NCBI GenBank assembly: GCA_910587905.1
Contig: CAJUOF010000151.1
Location: forward strand, 1 to 9,085
Reading direction: 5' to 3'
Origin: an uncultured Lachnospiraceae bacterium
GTDB lineage: Bacteria; Bacillota_A; Clostridia; Lachnospirales; Lachnospiraceae
DNA length: 9,085 nucleotides
Below, one piece after another: positions 1-7,629 of the stretch. The notes below the pieces were generated by a model. It did not search any database. It worked only from the letters and a program-made list of their open reading frames with translations, and was not told the origin of the DNA. How positions within the stretch are numbered: the stretch's first letter is position 1; each line of letters begins with the position of its first letter. The position numbers were made by a program, and so were the translations under genes.

Positions 1-19
1 ACGTGTGCTCTTCCGATCT
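1..19. other. Sequencing adapter (Illumina TruSeq read-2 side), not genomic
   Basis: The first 19 bases, ACGTGTGCTCTTCCGATCT, are the 3' end of the standard Illumina read-2 adapter. They are the exact reverse complement of 9029-9047 at the other end. Any protein reading out of this segment on the + strand begins with the adapter-derived peptide MCSSDL and should be discarded. Genomic sequence begins at about position 20, inside rpmE. Confidence 0.97.
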
Positions 20-195
20 AACTTCTCGATCCGGCCTCTTGCGGATGCCGCCTTCTGCTGGCCTGTGTAGAACGGATGGCATTTGGAACAAATCTCCACG
101 TGAATGTCCCCTTTGGTGGAACCAGTCACAAACTCATTTCCGCAGTTGCACACGACCTTTGCCTGATGGTACTCAGGATGGATACCCTCTCTCAT
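20..195 (-). CDS. rpmE: 50S ribosomal protein L31, partial (C-terminus lost at contig end)
   Basis: This is ribosomal protein L31, a small component of the large ribosomal subunit at the central protuberance. Translation from ATG at 195 gives 58 complete codons beginning MREGIHPEYH. It carries the zinc-binding cysteines of the C+ form: Cys16 and Cys18 (CNCG), then Cys37 and Cys40 (CSKC). The HPFYTGQQK stretch at residues 40-48 is typical of the family. The reading frame runs into adapter after the first two bases of codon 59, after ...RIEK. Full-length L31 is about 66-70 residues, so roughly ten are missing. A good ribosome binding site, AGAGGTG, lies just upstream of the ATG. A promoter and leader hairpin precede it. 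It is read in the same direction as its upstream neighbour (419-2158), but about 220 bases separate them. Identification is by recognition of the conserved sequence. Confidence 0.95.
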
Positions 196-230
196 ATCTT
201 TCACCTCTCTCATTACAAGTTCTATCCCTT

Positions 231-251
231 GGCGGACAGGTTCCGTCCGCC
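231..251 (-). promoter_or_regulatory. Hairpin in the rpmE 5' leader
   Basis: A perfect 7-bp inverted repeat, GGCGGAC and GTCCGCC, with a 7-base loop lies between the rpmE promoter and its ribosome binding site. No T-run follows on the minus strand, so it is not an intrinsic terminator. Ribosomal protein genes, including rpmE in some Firmicutes, often carry autoregulatory leader structures, and this could be one. Seen: the stem. Inferred: the regulatory role. Confidence 0.4.
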
Positions 252-289
252 GATCTCTCTGGATATTTCATAATAAAACAGCGAACATC

Positions 290-318
290 ATTATATCACA
301 GAGGAAGCCTGAATGCAA
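290..318 (-). promoter_or_regulatory. Promoter of rpmE
   Basis: Reading the minus strand, a perfect -10 box TATAAT occupies 295-290. It is preceded by TGTG (extended -10) and, after a 17-base spacer, by a weak -35 TTGCAT at 318-313. Initiation would fall near 283, giving a leader of roughly 87 bases before the rpmE start at 195. The consensus -10 and ideal spacing make this a convincing sigma-A promoter despite the weak -35. Confidence 0.65.
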
Positions 319-392
319 GTATTTTCCGCCGGACTTTTGAAACTTTTCCGTCGAATATCTGCATATAACTGTTGACATGGGAAGGCTTCCTC
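301..392. repeat. Nested long-range inverted repeat upstream of rpmE
   Basis: A perfect 10-bp inverted repeat, GAGGAAGCCT (301-310) and AGGCTTCCTC (383-392), encloses a second imperfect pair, ATGCAAGTATT (313-323) and AATATCTGCAT (354-364), matching at 9 of 11 positions. The left arms overlap the spacer and -35 of the rpmE promoter. The right outer arm lies about 27 bases past the stop codon of the 419-2158 gene. No T-tract follows, so it is not a classic terminator. It may form a 3'-end structure on the upstream transcript or be fortuitous. The rest of the 196-418 gap shows nothing beyond the rpmE promoter and leader. Confidence 0.35.
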
Positions 393-418
393 CGCAGCTA
401 TCATCTCCTGTCCGTCTC

Positions 419-2158
419 CTAATTGCCTATTTTCCGTTCAAAGCTCTCCGCTTCAACAAGCTCATCCTCCGTCGGATAGTGGGTGATGGTGACGGAATCC
501 CCCACATCGAGAATGACCGCCTCCGGGTAGTCCTTCGCACTTACCATATAATAGGCTTTTCCCTTTTCCAGTTTGATAAAGTAGACCGTGTTCCCATCCA
601 TGTCGGCAGCGCGAATCTCCTCCACTTTCCCCGACACGCTCACAGCCTGCTCCTCCGGCTCCGACTCTGTGATCTCCTCGTCACTTAAGATCTGATTCTC
701 CACCAAAAGCTCGTGATACCGCTTCTGGCAGTCGGCGACTGTGTTCCCCGTGGCCACGATCTGGTACTGCTGCACATTGACCATGGCGTACATCTTTACC
801 AAGCCGGCCGCGTCCTTGAGGGCCATAAAGTACGTGGGCTGATCGGAAATGTTGAGGAGCAGCGGAAACGTCGCCCGATAGCTGAACTGCTGAACCGCCC
901 CCTCCGCCGAGGACATGGCCGAATATTCCTCCGCCCCGGCACAGGAATAATAGTGGGCCTCCTTGGTCCTCTGGTTCACCAGGATGAAGCCGATGTTCCC
1001 CCGGTCCCCGGTGACGGAGGTCACGCCGGTGTAGACCCACACGTCGTCGTCCTGGGCGATAAAATTGTAGCCGTCGGTGGTCTCCGTACAGTCCGTCTGG
1101 CCGAACATGGAATTCCAGAATCCGTTGTGGTATTCCCCGTAATAATCATACTGCTCCACGATCAGATCCGCCGAATAGACCCGGTCCACCCAGGTGGGAA
1201 CATTTTCAATGTCATAATACTCCGTGTCCCCGGTGACGGCGTTCATGAGCACCGCCCCCTTGATGTCCGTCCCGTCAAAAAGGCCGATCCGCTTTTCGAT
1301 CACCGAGGCGATCCAGTAGGGCGTCCCGTCGTCGTTGATTTCAAAATTCACATCGTCAAACATCAGGGTCGGATAGGAGAATCGCAGATGGCGCATCAGA
1401 TCCCGGCTGAAATACTCCGAAGGCGAATACTTGATGCCCTCCTCCAGACGGACCACCTCCACCTCCTGGGTCCTCATGTCAATGCGCACGTAGGCCGGAA
1501 TCCCCTCGCCCCGGTTGTTCCACCATTTAAAGAAGTCATTGTAATTCAGATAATTGAGTCGGACCGGATGTCCCTGGTAATTGATCTGGGCGGAAGCGTC
1601 GTCCACGGCGAACTGACTCACCAGATCGCTTAATTCCCCCAGCTTCCGGTTAGCCAAATTGTTGGCAGAGTCCTCGTCCAGGAGTGGAATCTGATTCCAA
1701 CTGATCTCCGACACCTCCGAGGCAAAATCCCCCGTGTTCATGGGCATCAGCTCCGAATAAGCCTTCGCCCGAAATACGATAAAACCGAACAGGGAACCGA
1801 CCACCAGGACTGCCGCCGCCAGGAGCACAAGAATCAGCGGCACCGCCAGATTCTTCTTCGTATAGGCCATGTATTCCTTTGCGGAACCGGCGCGGAACCC
1901 CTGTAAAAGCACCATACAGACCGCAAACACTACGCACAGCAGGATCACGAAGGTGTAAAGCTCCCTGTTGTGGATGTTGAGCGCCGGCAGCTTGATATAA
2001 AAATAGATCCCGCCGAATACCAGCGTGACAAGAAGACTCAAAAGCACCCTGGTCACCGGGCCTCCCTTGGGCTTTCTGGGCCGTATGACCTTCTCTTTCT
2101 TCTCCGCCCCGCCGCCGGGCCGCTGCCCCATCACTGTCCTAAAATCAAACATATTCAT
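419..2158 (-). CDS. Uncharacterised membrane protein, three N-terminal helices and large extracytoplasmic region
   Basis: I do not recognise an experimentally characterised homologue. The 579-residue product has a basic, glycine-rich cytoplasmic N-terminus (residues 1-35). Three hydrophobic helices follow at about 36-56, 67-87 and 104-129, then about 450 hydrophilic residues predicted outside the membrane. That part is rich in aromatic and acidic residues and alternates short strands (for example GTPYWIASVIEKRIGLF near 278-294), suggesting a mixed alpha/beta or beta-rich fold. An acidic linker (about 493-503, DEEITESEPEE) separates it from a C-terminal strand-rich module (about 505-565) that could be OB-like; that fold guess is inference. 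The start at 2158 is chosen because AAAGGA precedes it by about 11 bases; a second ATG two codons on is possible. It has its own promoter in the gap from the phosphodiesterase gene. No catalytic motif is visible, so an envelope or cell-surface role is only a location-based guess. Confidence 0.85.
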   Translation of the reverse strand: MNMFDFRTVMGQRPGGGAEKKEKVIRPRKPKGGPVTRVLLSLLVTLVFGGIYFYIKLPALNIHNRELYTFVILLCVVFAVCMVLLQGFRAGSAKEYMAYTKKNLAVPLILVLLAAAVLVVGSLFGFIVFRAKAYSELMPMNTGDFASEVSEISWNQIPLLDEDSANNLANRKLGELSDLVSQFAVDDASAQINYQGHPVRLNYLNYNDFFKWWNNRGEGIPAYVRIDMRTQEVEVVRLEEGIKYSPSEYFSRDLMRHLRFSYPTLMFDDVNFEINDDGTPYWIASVIEKRIGLFDGTDIKGAVLMNAVTGDTEYYDIENVPTWVDRVYSADLIVEQYDYYGEYHNGFWNSMFGQTDCTETTDGYNFIAQDDDVWVYTGVTSVTGDRGNIGFILVNQRTKEAHYYSCAGAEEYSAMSSAEGAVQQFSYRATFPLLLNISDQPTYFMALKDAAGLVKMYAMVNVQQYQIVATGNTVADCQKRYHELLVENQILSDEEITESEPEEQAVSVSGKVEEIRAADMDGNTVYFIKLEKGKAYYMVSAKDYPEAVILDVGDSVTITHYPTEDELVEAESFERKIGN

Positions 2159-2238
2159 AGAATTCTTTTCCTTTCATGGCCTGTACACAACCTTCCGGCA
2201 AAGTCGGATGTTCTGCCATTTTTCGGCCCACTGTTATC

Positions 2239-2247
2239 ATTGTACCA
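2239..2247 (-). promoter_or_regulatory. Extended -10 promoter for the 419-2158 gene
   Basis: In the 114-base gap after the phosphodiesterase gene, the minus strand reads TGTGG followed by TACAAT (2244-2239), an extended -10 element one base from consensus. The hexamer 17 bases upstream (TATACC, 2267-2262) is a poor -35, so promoter activity would rest on the TRTG extension. Initiation near 2232 would give a leader of about 70 bases. The 13-base segment containing it matches the promoter of the upstream ABC operon at 11 positions. Confidence 0.5.
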
Positions 2248-2272
2248 CAGTTTCCCCCTCAGGTATACAGAT

Positions 2273-4081
2273 TCAGAAAGAAATCGCCAGCCTGATCAAT
2301 TCAAGCAGACTCTCCGTATCCGCCTCCCGATACAGCGTCTCCCTGGCGAGAACCGGCCGGTCCGTAATGATATTATCCACCTGAAGGCGTTTCATCCGGT
2401 TTAGTTCCCCCTCCTTATTGACCGTCCAGGCATGGACCTCTTTTCCGAAGGCGTGGGCGCTGTCCACCAATTTTCCGGTGATAAAGCCGGAGCGGATGCT
2501 GAAAAAATCGATATTGTCATCCTCAAAGTAGGTGCCGTAAGCCGCCATCAGAATATATCCTGTCTCGATCTCCGGATTCCGCTCCTTCACTTCCTTTAAA
2601 TACCGATAGCTGGTAGAACTGATCACCACCTGCCCCTCCATGTGATATTCCTCAATCAGTTTCAGCGTCTCCTCCACCAGAGTGTCGCTGTAATGATCTG
2701 CCTTCAGCTCAATATTCATGCCAATTTTCCCCTCACATGCTTCCAACGCCTCCGCCAAGGTGGGGATTCTGGTCCCTGCAAATTCTTCTGAAAACCAGCC
2801 CCCAAAATCCATTAACAGCAGATCGCCATAGGTGTATTCCCACAGCCCGCCCTTCTCCCCGGTGATCCGTTTCAAGCTGGAATCATGGAACACCACCACC
2901 ACGTCGTCCTTGGTCTCCTGGACATCGATCTCCACATAATCGGACATACTTTCGACAGCCGCCTCAATGGCCGGAAGTGTATTTTCCGGGGCCTCGTAGG
3001 AATTTCCCCGATGAGAGGTGATCTTGGTCTCCGAAATCGCTCCCCGGACCGCCGCAATAGCGCCGCTGTGGATTCGGTCGTAGGCATAGAGGATGCCCGA
3101 ACATGTCAGACTTAAGGCCAGCAAAATGGTGCAGGACTTTCGTACCCCTGCCGGAAAAGAGTAGTGGTAGGGCGGAATCTCCAGCCGATATTTCGGATCC
3201 TCATACCGGTACAGGAGAAACGTCAAGGCTGCCGCATTCAAATAAATTCCCAGCGCAGAGGCCGCCGCCAAAGCCCCGATGTCAATTCCCTTGCTGATAG
3301 TCAGAGCCAAGGCCAGTTCAATCATGGAGTCCGCAAAAAGCATCACCAGGAGGACGGCAAACACCTTGAATACAAACTGGCCCACCAGATAAAACAGCCA
3401 GGAAAAGAGATTGACACTCACCAAAAAAAACGCCACGGGAGCCCATTTCCTGCGGACCAGCTTACGGCTCCGTGTTTTTGAATCCCCAAACCCCAGATCA
3501 AACAACGTGGAGATCGCAGGGACAAAAAGATAAAAAAGAGCCATGCAGGCCAGAACAGCAAAAAGCCCCCATGCCAAAACCTGCACCATAGATTTTTTTG
3601 CCAGCCCCTCCATAATGTAATTCAGCGGCCGGACATGCGTCAAAAGCCTTGCCAAAAGCCAGCCCTGCGTCAAAAGGTAGTAGCCCGCGTTTAAAAACAA
3701 TACCCGGATATTCCCCGTCCGAAACAGTTCCATGAAGTTCTTTATGCCAAAAAGCAGAAGCTTTAACGGGCTGACCTTCTCCTTTGCCACCCCCGCCTGA
3801 AAAATGGTATAGAGAACACAGAGCTCCACATTTGCAAAGAGCAGACAGAGAAAGAGAAACAACACCAGCAGCATAATCGTCACCGGCGAAAGGAAAAACC
3901 GCAGAGCGTTCCCTGCGGTCAGATAACTAAACCCGGACTGTTTCAGGGCGAACGCCACCCCATGGCCTGCCGTTTCAAGGAGAACAAAGGCCACAAAAAT
4001 CCGGTATAAAATTTCAAAAATCAGGATACTGCCCCGGTTTACCCGGAGCATCTCCTTAAAACTGCGAAGAATTCCCCGCAT
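2273..4081 (-). CDS. Membrane-anchored glycerophosphodiester phosphodiesterase (GDPD family)
   Basis: This GDPD enzyme hydrolyses glycerophosphodiesters to glycerol-3-phosphate and an alcohol. Of its 602 residues, the first ~335 form a membrane domain of about eight helices (first near 17-37, last near 316-334), like the membrane-bound GPDPase family. The C-terminal catalytic domain begins at HRG (His357-Arg358) and continues with APENT (Glu366-Asn367), EIDV (metal ligands Glu384, Asp386), FHD (His399), ELK (Glu458) and HAWTVN (Trp552). The usual catalytic histidines and acidic ligands are all present, so it should be active, with the domain probably outside the membrane. ATG at 4081 is preferred because GGAG (4093-4090) lies 8 bases upstream; GTG at 4090 or ATG at 4087 would add three or two residues. 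The frame starts within a few bases of the permease stop, indicating translational coupling. Likely substrates are phospholipid head-group diesters or teichoic-acid fragments; the exact one is unknown. Confidence 0.92.
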   Translation of the reverse strand: MRGILRSFKEMLRVNRGSILIFEILYRIFVAFVLLETAGHGVAFALKQSGFSYLTAGNALRFFLSPVTIMLLVLFLFLCLLFANVELCVLYTIFQAGVAKEKVSPLKLLLFGIKNFMELFRTGNIRVLFLNAGYYLLTQGWLLARLLTHVRPLNYIMEGLAKKSMVQVLAWGLFAVLACMALFYLFVPAISTLFDLGFGDSKTRSRKLVRRKWAPVAFFLVSVNLFSWLFYLVGQFVFKVFAVLLVMLFADSMIELALALTISKGIDIGALAAASALGIYLNAAALTFLLYRYEDPKYRLEIPPYHYSFPAGVRKSCTILLALSLTCSGILYAYDRIHSGAIAAVRGAISETKITSHRGNSYEAPENTLPAIEAAVESMSDYVEIDVQETKDDVVVVFHDSSLKRITGEKGGLWEYTYGDLLLMDFGGWFSEEFAGTRIPTLAEALEACEGKIGMNIELKADHYSDTLVEETLKLIEEYHMEGQVVISSTSYRYLKEVKERNPEIETGYILMAAYGTYFEDDNIDFFSIRSGFITGKLVDSAHAFGKEVHAWTVNKEGELNRMKRLQVDNIITDRPVLARETLYREADTESLLELIRLAISF

Positions 4082-4086
4082 TCCCA

Positions 4087-5454
4087 TCACTCCATATTAC
4101 TGGTTTTTTCCCGACTCATCTTAAAAGCCTTGGAAAGCTTAATGGGATTTCCGTACATCAGCGTGCCCATACGATAGATTTTCGCTCCGACGGTTGCAAC
4201 CACCCAGATGGTTCCGGCAAGGAGCAGGAAGGAGAGTGCGATCTCCCAGAACGCCACGTTCCCCATGGCAACCCGCACGAACATACCGTAAGGCGAGGTG
4301 AAGGGAATGAAAGAGAGAACCTTCATCACAATCCCGTCGCTGTTTTGCAGATTAAACATGGTCAGAAGAAAGGCCGCGATAAACAGGAACATCACCGGTC
4401 CGGCATTGCGGCTCACGTCCTCCGTCTTGGACACCAAAGCCCCCAGCACACCATAGCAGAAGGCGTAGAGGATATAACCAAAGAGGCCGAACATGGCAAA
4501 GGCCAGAAGCACTGCCCCCGGAATGTGGAACACAAAGTCCAGCATCCCGCCCCACGCCTCCCGGTTAATCTGATAGGAGACCAGGGCCGCACCGATCATG
4601 ACACCTGTCTGTACAAAGCCGGCCGCCGCTCCCGCCAATACCTTTCCAAAAATCAGGCTGTTGCTGGAAGTGCTGGTCACAAGGACCTCCATGGCCCGGT
4701 TGCTCTTCTCCTGGGCCACAGAAACTGCCACAGAATTCCCATATAACAACACCATAAAATATAACACAAAAATCAACAAATAGGTATACAAAAAATTGCT
4801 TATGCTGTCTTTTCCCAGCACAATAGTCTCTGAAATCGGCGAGAATCCGTAAATCTGTTCCACGGCACCGCTGTCCGCCCCCAGCTTTTCCACCTCGCTT
4901 CTCCGGTATAAGTAGGAAAGCCCCTCCGCAAAGGTTCCCTCCACGGAATCGTTAAAGCTTCTGTTCTTCACATAGTACCGATATCCCGTGAGCGAATCCA
5001 CCGCAAAGCCGCACCGAGGCCCGCCGGCATTCTCATCCTCTTCCTCTCCAAGGACCTTTGCCGCTTCTGCGAGTGCCTCATCGCCGCGCTCTACGGAATG
5101 TTTCAGCTCTTCCTCCGAGGACACCTCCACAATTCTCGCCGAAGGAAAGATGGCAGTTAAAAACTCCACATTCAGGCTGCCGCCCGCATCGTAGAGATAG
5201 ATGGTTCCCTCATAGCCGCTCGACACCACGCCTCCAATTCCTGTCGTCTCTTCCCCGCCCGGCGCAGTTTCCATGGATTCTGTTTCCGCCGCGCTGCCGG
5301 AAAGACCTGGGATCACCCCCGACAGGTCTATGAACGACGGAAGACTCAGGACAATCACAAACAAAAGTGCGAATCCTGCCGTAATCCCGATAAAAGATTT
5401 CGTTTTCACATAGTTGAGGAACTCATGCTTCCAGACAATTCCAAACTGTTTCAT
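4087..5454 (-). CDS. ABC-2 type transporter permease, NatB/YhaP-like
   Basis: This is the membrane subunit of an ABC exporter, 455 residues. It has the layout of the ABC2_membrane_3/NatB family: one N-terminal helix (about 21-40), an extracytoplasmic domain of about 170 residues (45-215), then a bundle of five or six helices from about 219 to 425. The hallmark EKSNRAMEVLVTS segment at 249-261 follows the second helix and matches the family's conserved cytoplasmic loop. SFIPFTSPYGMFVR at 381-394 is another conserved patch. The outer domain contains an acidic, glycine-rich low-complexity stretch (53-75) and a second acidic run near 137-142. Its ATG overlaps the stop of the ATPase gene by four bases (ATGA), and its own stop abuts the phosphodiesterase start. 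The three proteins are therefore probably made in step. The substrate cannot be read from sequence; sodium, drugs or peptides are known for relatives. Confidence 0.93.
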   Translation of the reverse strand: MKQFGIVWKHEFLNYVKTKSFIGITAGFALLFVIVLSLPSFIDLSGVIPGLSGSAAETESMETAPGGEETTGIGGVVSSGYEGTIYLYDAGGSLNVEFLTAIFPSARIVEVSSEEELKHSVERGDEALAEAAKVLGEEEDENAGGPRCGFAVDSLTGYRYYVKNRSFNDSVEGTFAEGLSYLYRRSEVEKLGADSGAVEQIYGFSPISETIVLGKDSISNFLYTYLLIFVLYFMVLLYGNSVAVSVAQEKSNRAMEVLVTSTSSNSLIFGKVLAGAAAGFVQTGVMIGAALVSYQINREAWGGMLDFVFHIPGAVLLAFAMFGLFGYILYAFCYGVLGALVSKTEDVSRNAGPVMFLFIAAFLLTMFNLQNSDGIVMKVLSFIPFTSPYGMFVRVAMGNVAFWEIALSFLLLAGTIWVVATVGAKIYRMGTLMYGNPIKLSKAFKMSREKTSNME

Positions 5455-6368
5455 TCTCCGTCACCTGCCTTTGCCACAAAAATATCATTTAAGGATGGTT
5501 CATACATACCCGTCTGCTCCACATCGATGTCCGTCTCGGAGAGGGCCAGGAGAAGTTTCCGCTTGGCATCCTCACACTGCCCTTCCAGGATCAGATATCC
5601 CCTTTTCTTCTGTTCCACCCGAACCAGATGGGAGAATTCTGCAGTCACCTTCTCCGCCAGCCGCTCTACGGAATAATTGACCGCAGACAGCGTCAGACGG
5701 TTCATCCCCATCTCGTGCTTGATCTTCTTTAGATTGCCGTCCAGGACAATATCTCCATGGTTGATGATGGCGATGTCCTCACAAAATTCCTCCACATACC
5801 CCATCTGATGACTGGAAAAGATCACCAGCCGGCCCTGGGAGATCTGTTCCCGGACCACGTCCTTGAGAATCTGGGAGTTGACCGGATCCAGTCCGGAAAA
5901 AGGTTCATCCAAAATAATGATGTCCGGATTGCAGATCAATGTCTGGGCAAGCTGCACCTTCTGCTGGTTTCCTTTCGAAAGTGTTTCCAATTTCCGGTCC
6001 GCATATTCCCCGATCTCCAGCCGGTCAAGCCACCATTTTCCGCTCTCCTTTGCTTCCTTCGTTCCCATCCCCCGGAGTCTTGCCAGATAAACCATCTGGT
6101 CCAGCACCTTTTTCTGCGGGTAAAGTCCCCGCTCCTCCGGCAGATAACCGATCCTGTGCTCCTTCGGGACAAAGGGCTTCCCGTCTGCAAGCACCTCGCC
6201 TCCGTTCGGCCGAAACACGTCCATCAGCACCCGGATGGTCGTGGTCTTTCCCGCGCCGTTTCTCCCCAGAAGCCCCAGCGCCCGGCCGCTCTCCACCTCA
6301 AAGGAAATTCCGTGAAGAACCTCCTTGTCGCCGAAGCTTTTCCTGATTCCTTTTACCTTAAGCTTCAT
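5451..6368 (-). CDS. ABC transporter ATP-binding protein, NatA/YhaQ-like
   Basis: This cytoplasmic ATPase subunit powers the adjacent permease. The 305-residue protein shows every nucleotide-binding motif: Walker A GRNGAGKT (35-42), a Q-loop region GYLPEERGLY (74-83) with the glutamate-rich form usual in NatA relatives, the signature LSKGNQQKV (130-138), Walker B IIILDEP (150-156), D-loop SGLDP (158-162) and the H-loop histidine His187 in SSHQM. After about residue 220 comes a C-terminal accessory region of about 85 residues ending in YEPSLNDIFV, as found in drug- and sodium-exporter ATPases of this type. ATG at 6368 is supported by an AAAGGAA ribosome binding site about ten bases upstream. 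It is the first gene of the ATPase-permease-phosphodiesterase operon and overlaps the permease by four bases. The family is secure; the transported substrate is not known. Confidence 0.95.
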   Translation of the reverse strand: MKLKVKGIRKSFGDKEVLHGISFEVESGRALGLLGRNGAGKTTTIRVLMDVFRPNGGEVLADGKPFVPKEHRIGYLPEERGLYPQKKVLDQMVYLARLRGMGTKEAKESGKWWLDRLEIGEYADRKLETLSKGNQQKVQLAQTLICNPDIIILDEPFSGLDPVNSQILKDVVREQISQGRLVIFSSHQMGYVEEFCEDIAIINHGDIVLDGNLKKIKHEMGMNRLTLSAVNYSVERLAEKVTAEFSHLVRVEQKKRGYLILEGQCEDAKRKLLLALSETDIDVEQTGMYEPSLNDIFVAKAGDGE

Positions 6369-6464
6369 AAACCTGTGATTCCTTTCTTTTCTTAATTTTT
6401 AATGAGTATCTGTAAATTTTCTGCCGAGGCCGATCGTCATCGACAAAATCATCTGCCGTTCACC

Positions 6465-6493
6465 ATATTACCACAGCTCCGGAGAAAACACAA
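6465..6493 (-). promoter_or_regulatory. Promoter of the ABC exporter/phosphodiesterase operon
   Basis: The 160-base gap upstream of the ATPase gene contains, on the minus strand, -35 TTGTGT (6493-6488), a 17-base spacer ending in TGTGG, and -10 TAATAT (6470-6465). The extended -10 and exact spacing support it, although both hexamers are imperfect. The leader would be about 90 bases. I saw no operator-like repeat in the gap and no clear terminator for the DUF2812 gene, so read-through from upstream is possible. Confidence 0.5.
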
Positions 6494-6528
6494 AAGATCA
6501 CATGTCCGTATTAGAATTATATTGATAC

Positions 6529-7629
6529 CTAAAAGAAAAAATATCCCACCAGGCCGCCGATAATCCCTCCGATGAGCCCGGCCGTCAAAATCATCACCGC
6601 CTGGCCGCCCACCGCCGAGGTGACCCGGAACCCTCCGGCGTCATTCAGAGGAATCGCGCTGCCCTTCTTCGCCCGGTAGAGGATGTTCCTGCACTCCACG
6701 GCCCCGGCAAACTCCCAGCCGGCCGCCTCCGCCTCCTTAAGACTCTGGACCTGCCAGTCATTGTTGCGGCCCTCCCAGTCTTTGCTGTCCTTGAAAGCAC
6801 TGCTGCCGCTTCTCTTCCTCCGCCTGTTGGTCAGATACTTGGTATCCATCATGTAGGAGATCTCCTCCGGCTCCCCCGGCGTAAATACAAACCGGAACAC
6901 CCGCATGTTCTTCAAATGATACCCGGCTGCGGACTGCCGCTCCAGATACCGCTCCAGGCCGCCCACGGTCAGGACCGGCCGGAACCTGGTGACCGTGTCC
7001 TTCCTCCCGTAAATGGCTTTCCACTCCTCCATGGAAAGCTTTAACTCCCTGGCATACCGTTTTCGCCAACGCAGAAGAGCCAGGCAGAACAGCAGGCAGA
7101 ACATCGTGTAGAACATGTCAAAAGCCGCAAACCATCCCACGCCATCCCCTGAGGGGAGGAACCAGAACAGGAGAGCAAGCCCCTGCATGATCACGCAAAT
7201 CCACAGGATCAGATGGCTCTTGTCAGAAAACATGCGGCTGTAGCGCTCCACCCGTCTAACCCGGTCCTCCGGGCTGTCATAGAGCTCGTTGGTCTCGTCA
7301 GCCTCCCAGTCCTTGGCCAGATAATAATTCATGCCCTCGTCCCGGCAGACCAGCCGCCAGCCCGTCTCCGCCGCCATGTCCATGAACTCCGACTTCTCCT
7401 GGATTTCTCTCCTGGTGGGATTTTTCTCCAAATCGAACCGCTCCACGTCGTAGGCCGTCCGCTTCGGCTCCCCCTTTTCGAACACATACCAGACCCCCAT
7501 GTGCAGATCCGTGAGGAACCAGCCTTGCAGGGACATCTCCTCCAGCCAGGCCCGCTCCTCCATGAGGCTCACGAACCATCGGAACATCTTTTTCCTGTCT
7601 CCATCTGTCCTTTCACGCCCGTTTGCCAT
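6529..7629 (-). CDS. DUF2812 domain-containing membrane protein
   Basis: The product is 366 residues from ATG at 7629. An upstream extension of the frame is open but lies inside the PadR gene, and AGGAGGGG (7644-7637) sits seven bases before 7629, which fixes this start. DUF2812 proteins usually follow PadR regulators and their biochemical role is not established. The chain has an N-terminal DUF2812 unit (about 14-105), two membrane helices (138-158 and 164-188), a second region with the same pattern (about 220-320) and a C-terminal glycine-rich helix (341-366) ending in YFFF. Both repeats share an aromatic/GEP arrangement, for example EEMSLQGWFLT...FEKGEP and ERQSAAGYHLK...FTPGEP, which looks like internal duplication. 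It overlaps padR by 17 bases. A sensor, partner or target of the PadR circuit is inference from context. Confidence 0.88.
   Translation of the reverse strand: MANGRERTDGDRKKMFRWFVSLMEERAWLEEMSLQGWFLTDLHMGVWYVFEKGEPKRTAYDVERFDLEKNPTRREIQEKSEFMDMAAETGWRLVCRDEGMNYYLAKDWEADETNELYDSPEDRVRRVERYSRMFSDKSHLILWICVIMQGLALLFWFLPSGDGVGWFAAFDMFYTMFCLLFCLALLRWRKRYARELKLSMEEWKAIYGRKDTVTRFRPVLTVGGLERYLERQSAAGYHLKNMRVFRFVFTPGEPEEISYMMDTKYLTNRRRKRSGSSAFKDSKDWEGRNNDWQVQSLKEAEAAGWEFAGAVECRNILYRAKKGSAIPLNDAGGFRVTSAVGGQAVMILTAGLIGGIIGGLVGYFFF

Noticed and set aside
3..368. Plus-strand open frame of 121 residues at the window start
   Set aside because: It begins in adapter (MCSSDL), runs antisense to rpmE, and has no ribosome binding site or recognisable family.
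372..400. Plus-strand promoter starting with TTGACA at 372-377
   Set aside because: A perfect -35 hexamer is present, but no -10 lies at 16-18 bases and no plus-strand gene follows.
713..1633. Long plus-strand open frame of 306 residues opposite the 419-2158 gene
   Set aside because: It is antisense to a well-supported gene, its composition (His/Arg/Val/Gly-rich) is typical of a reverse-strand shadow in GC-rich DNA, and no start signal or family is visible.
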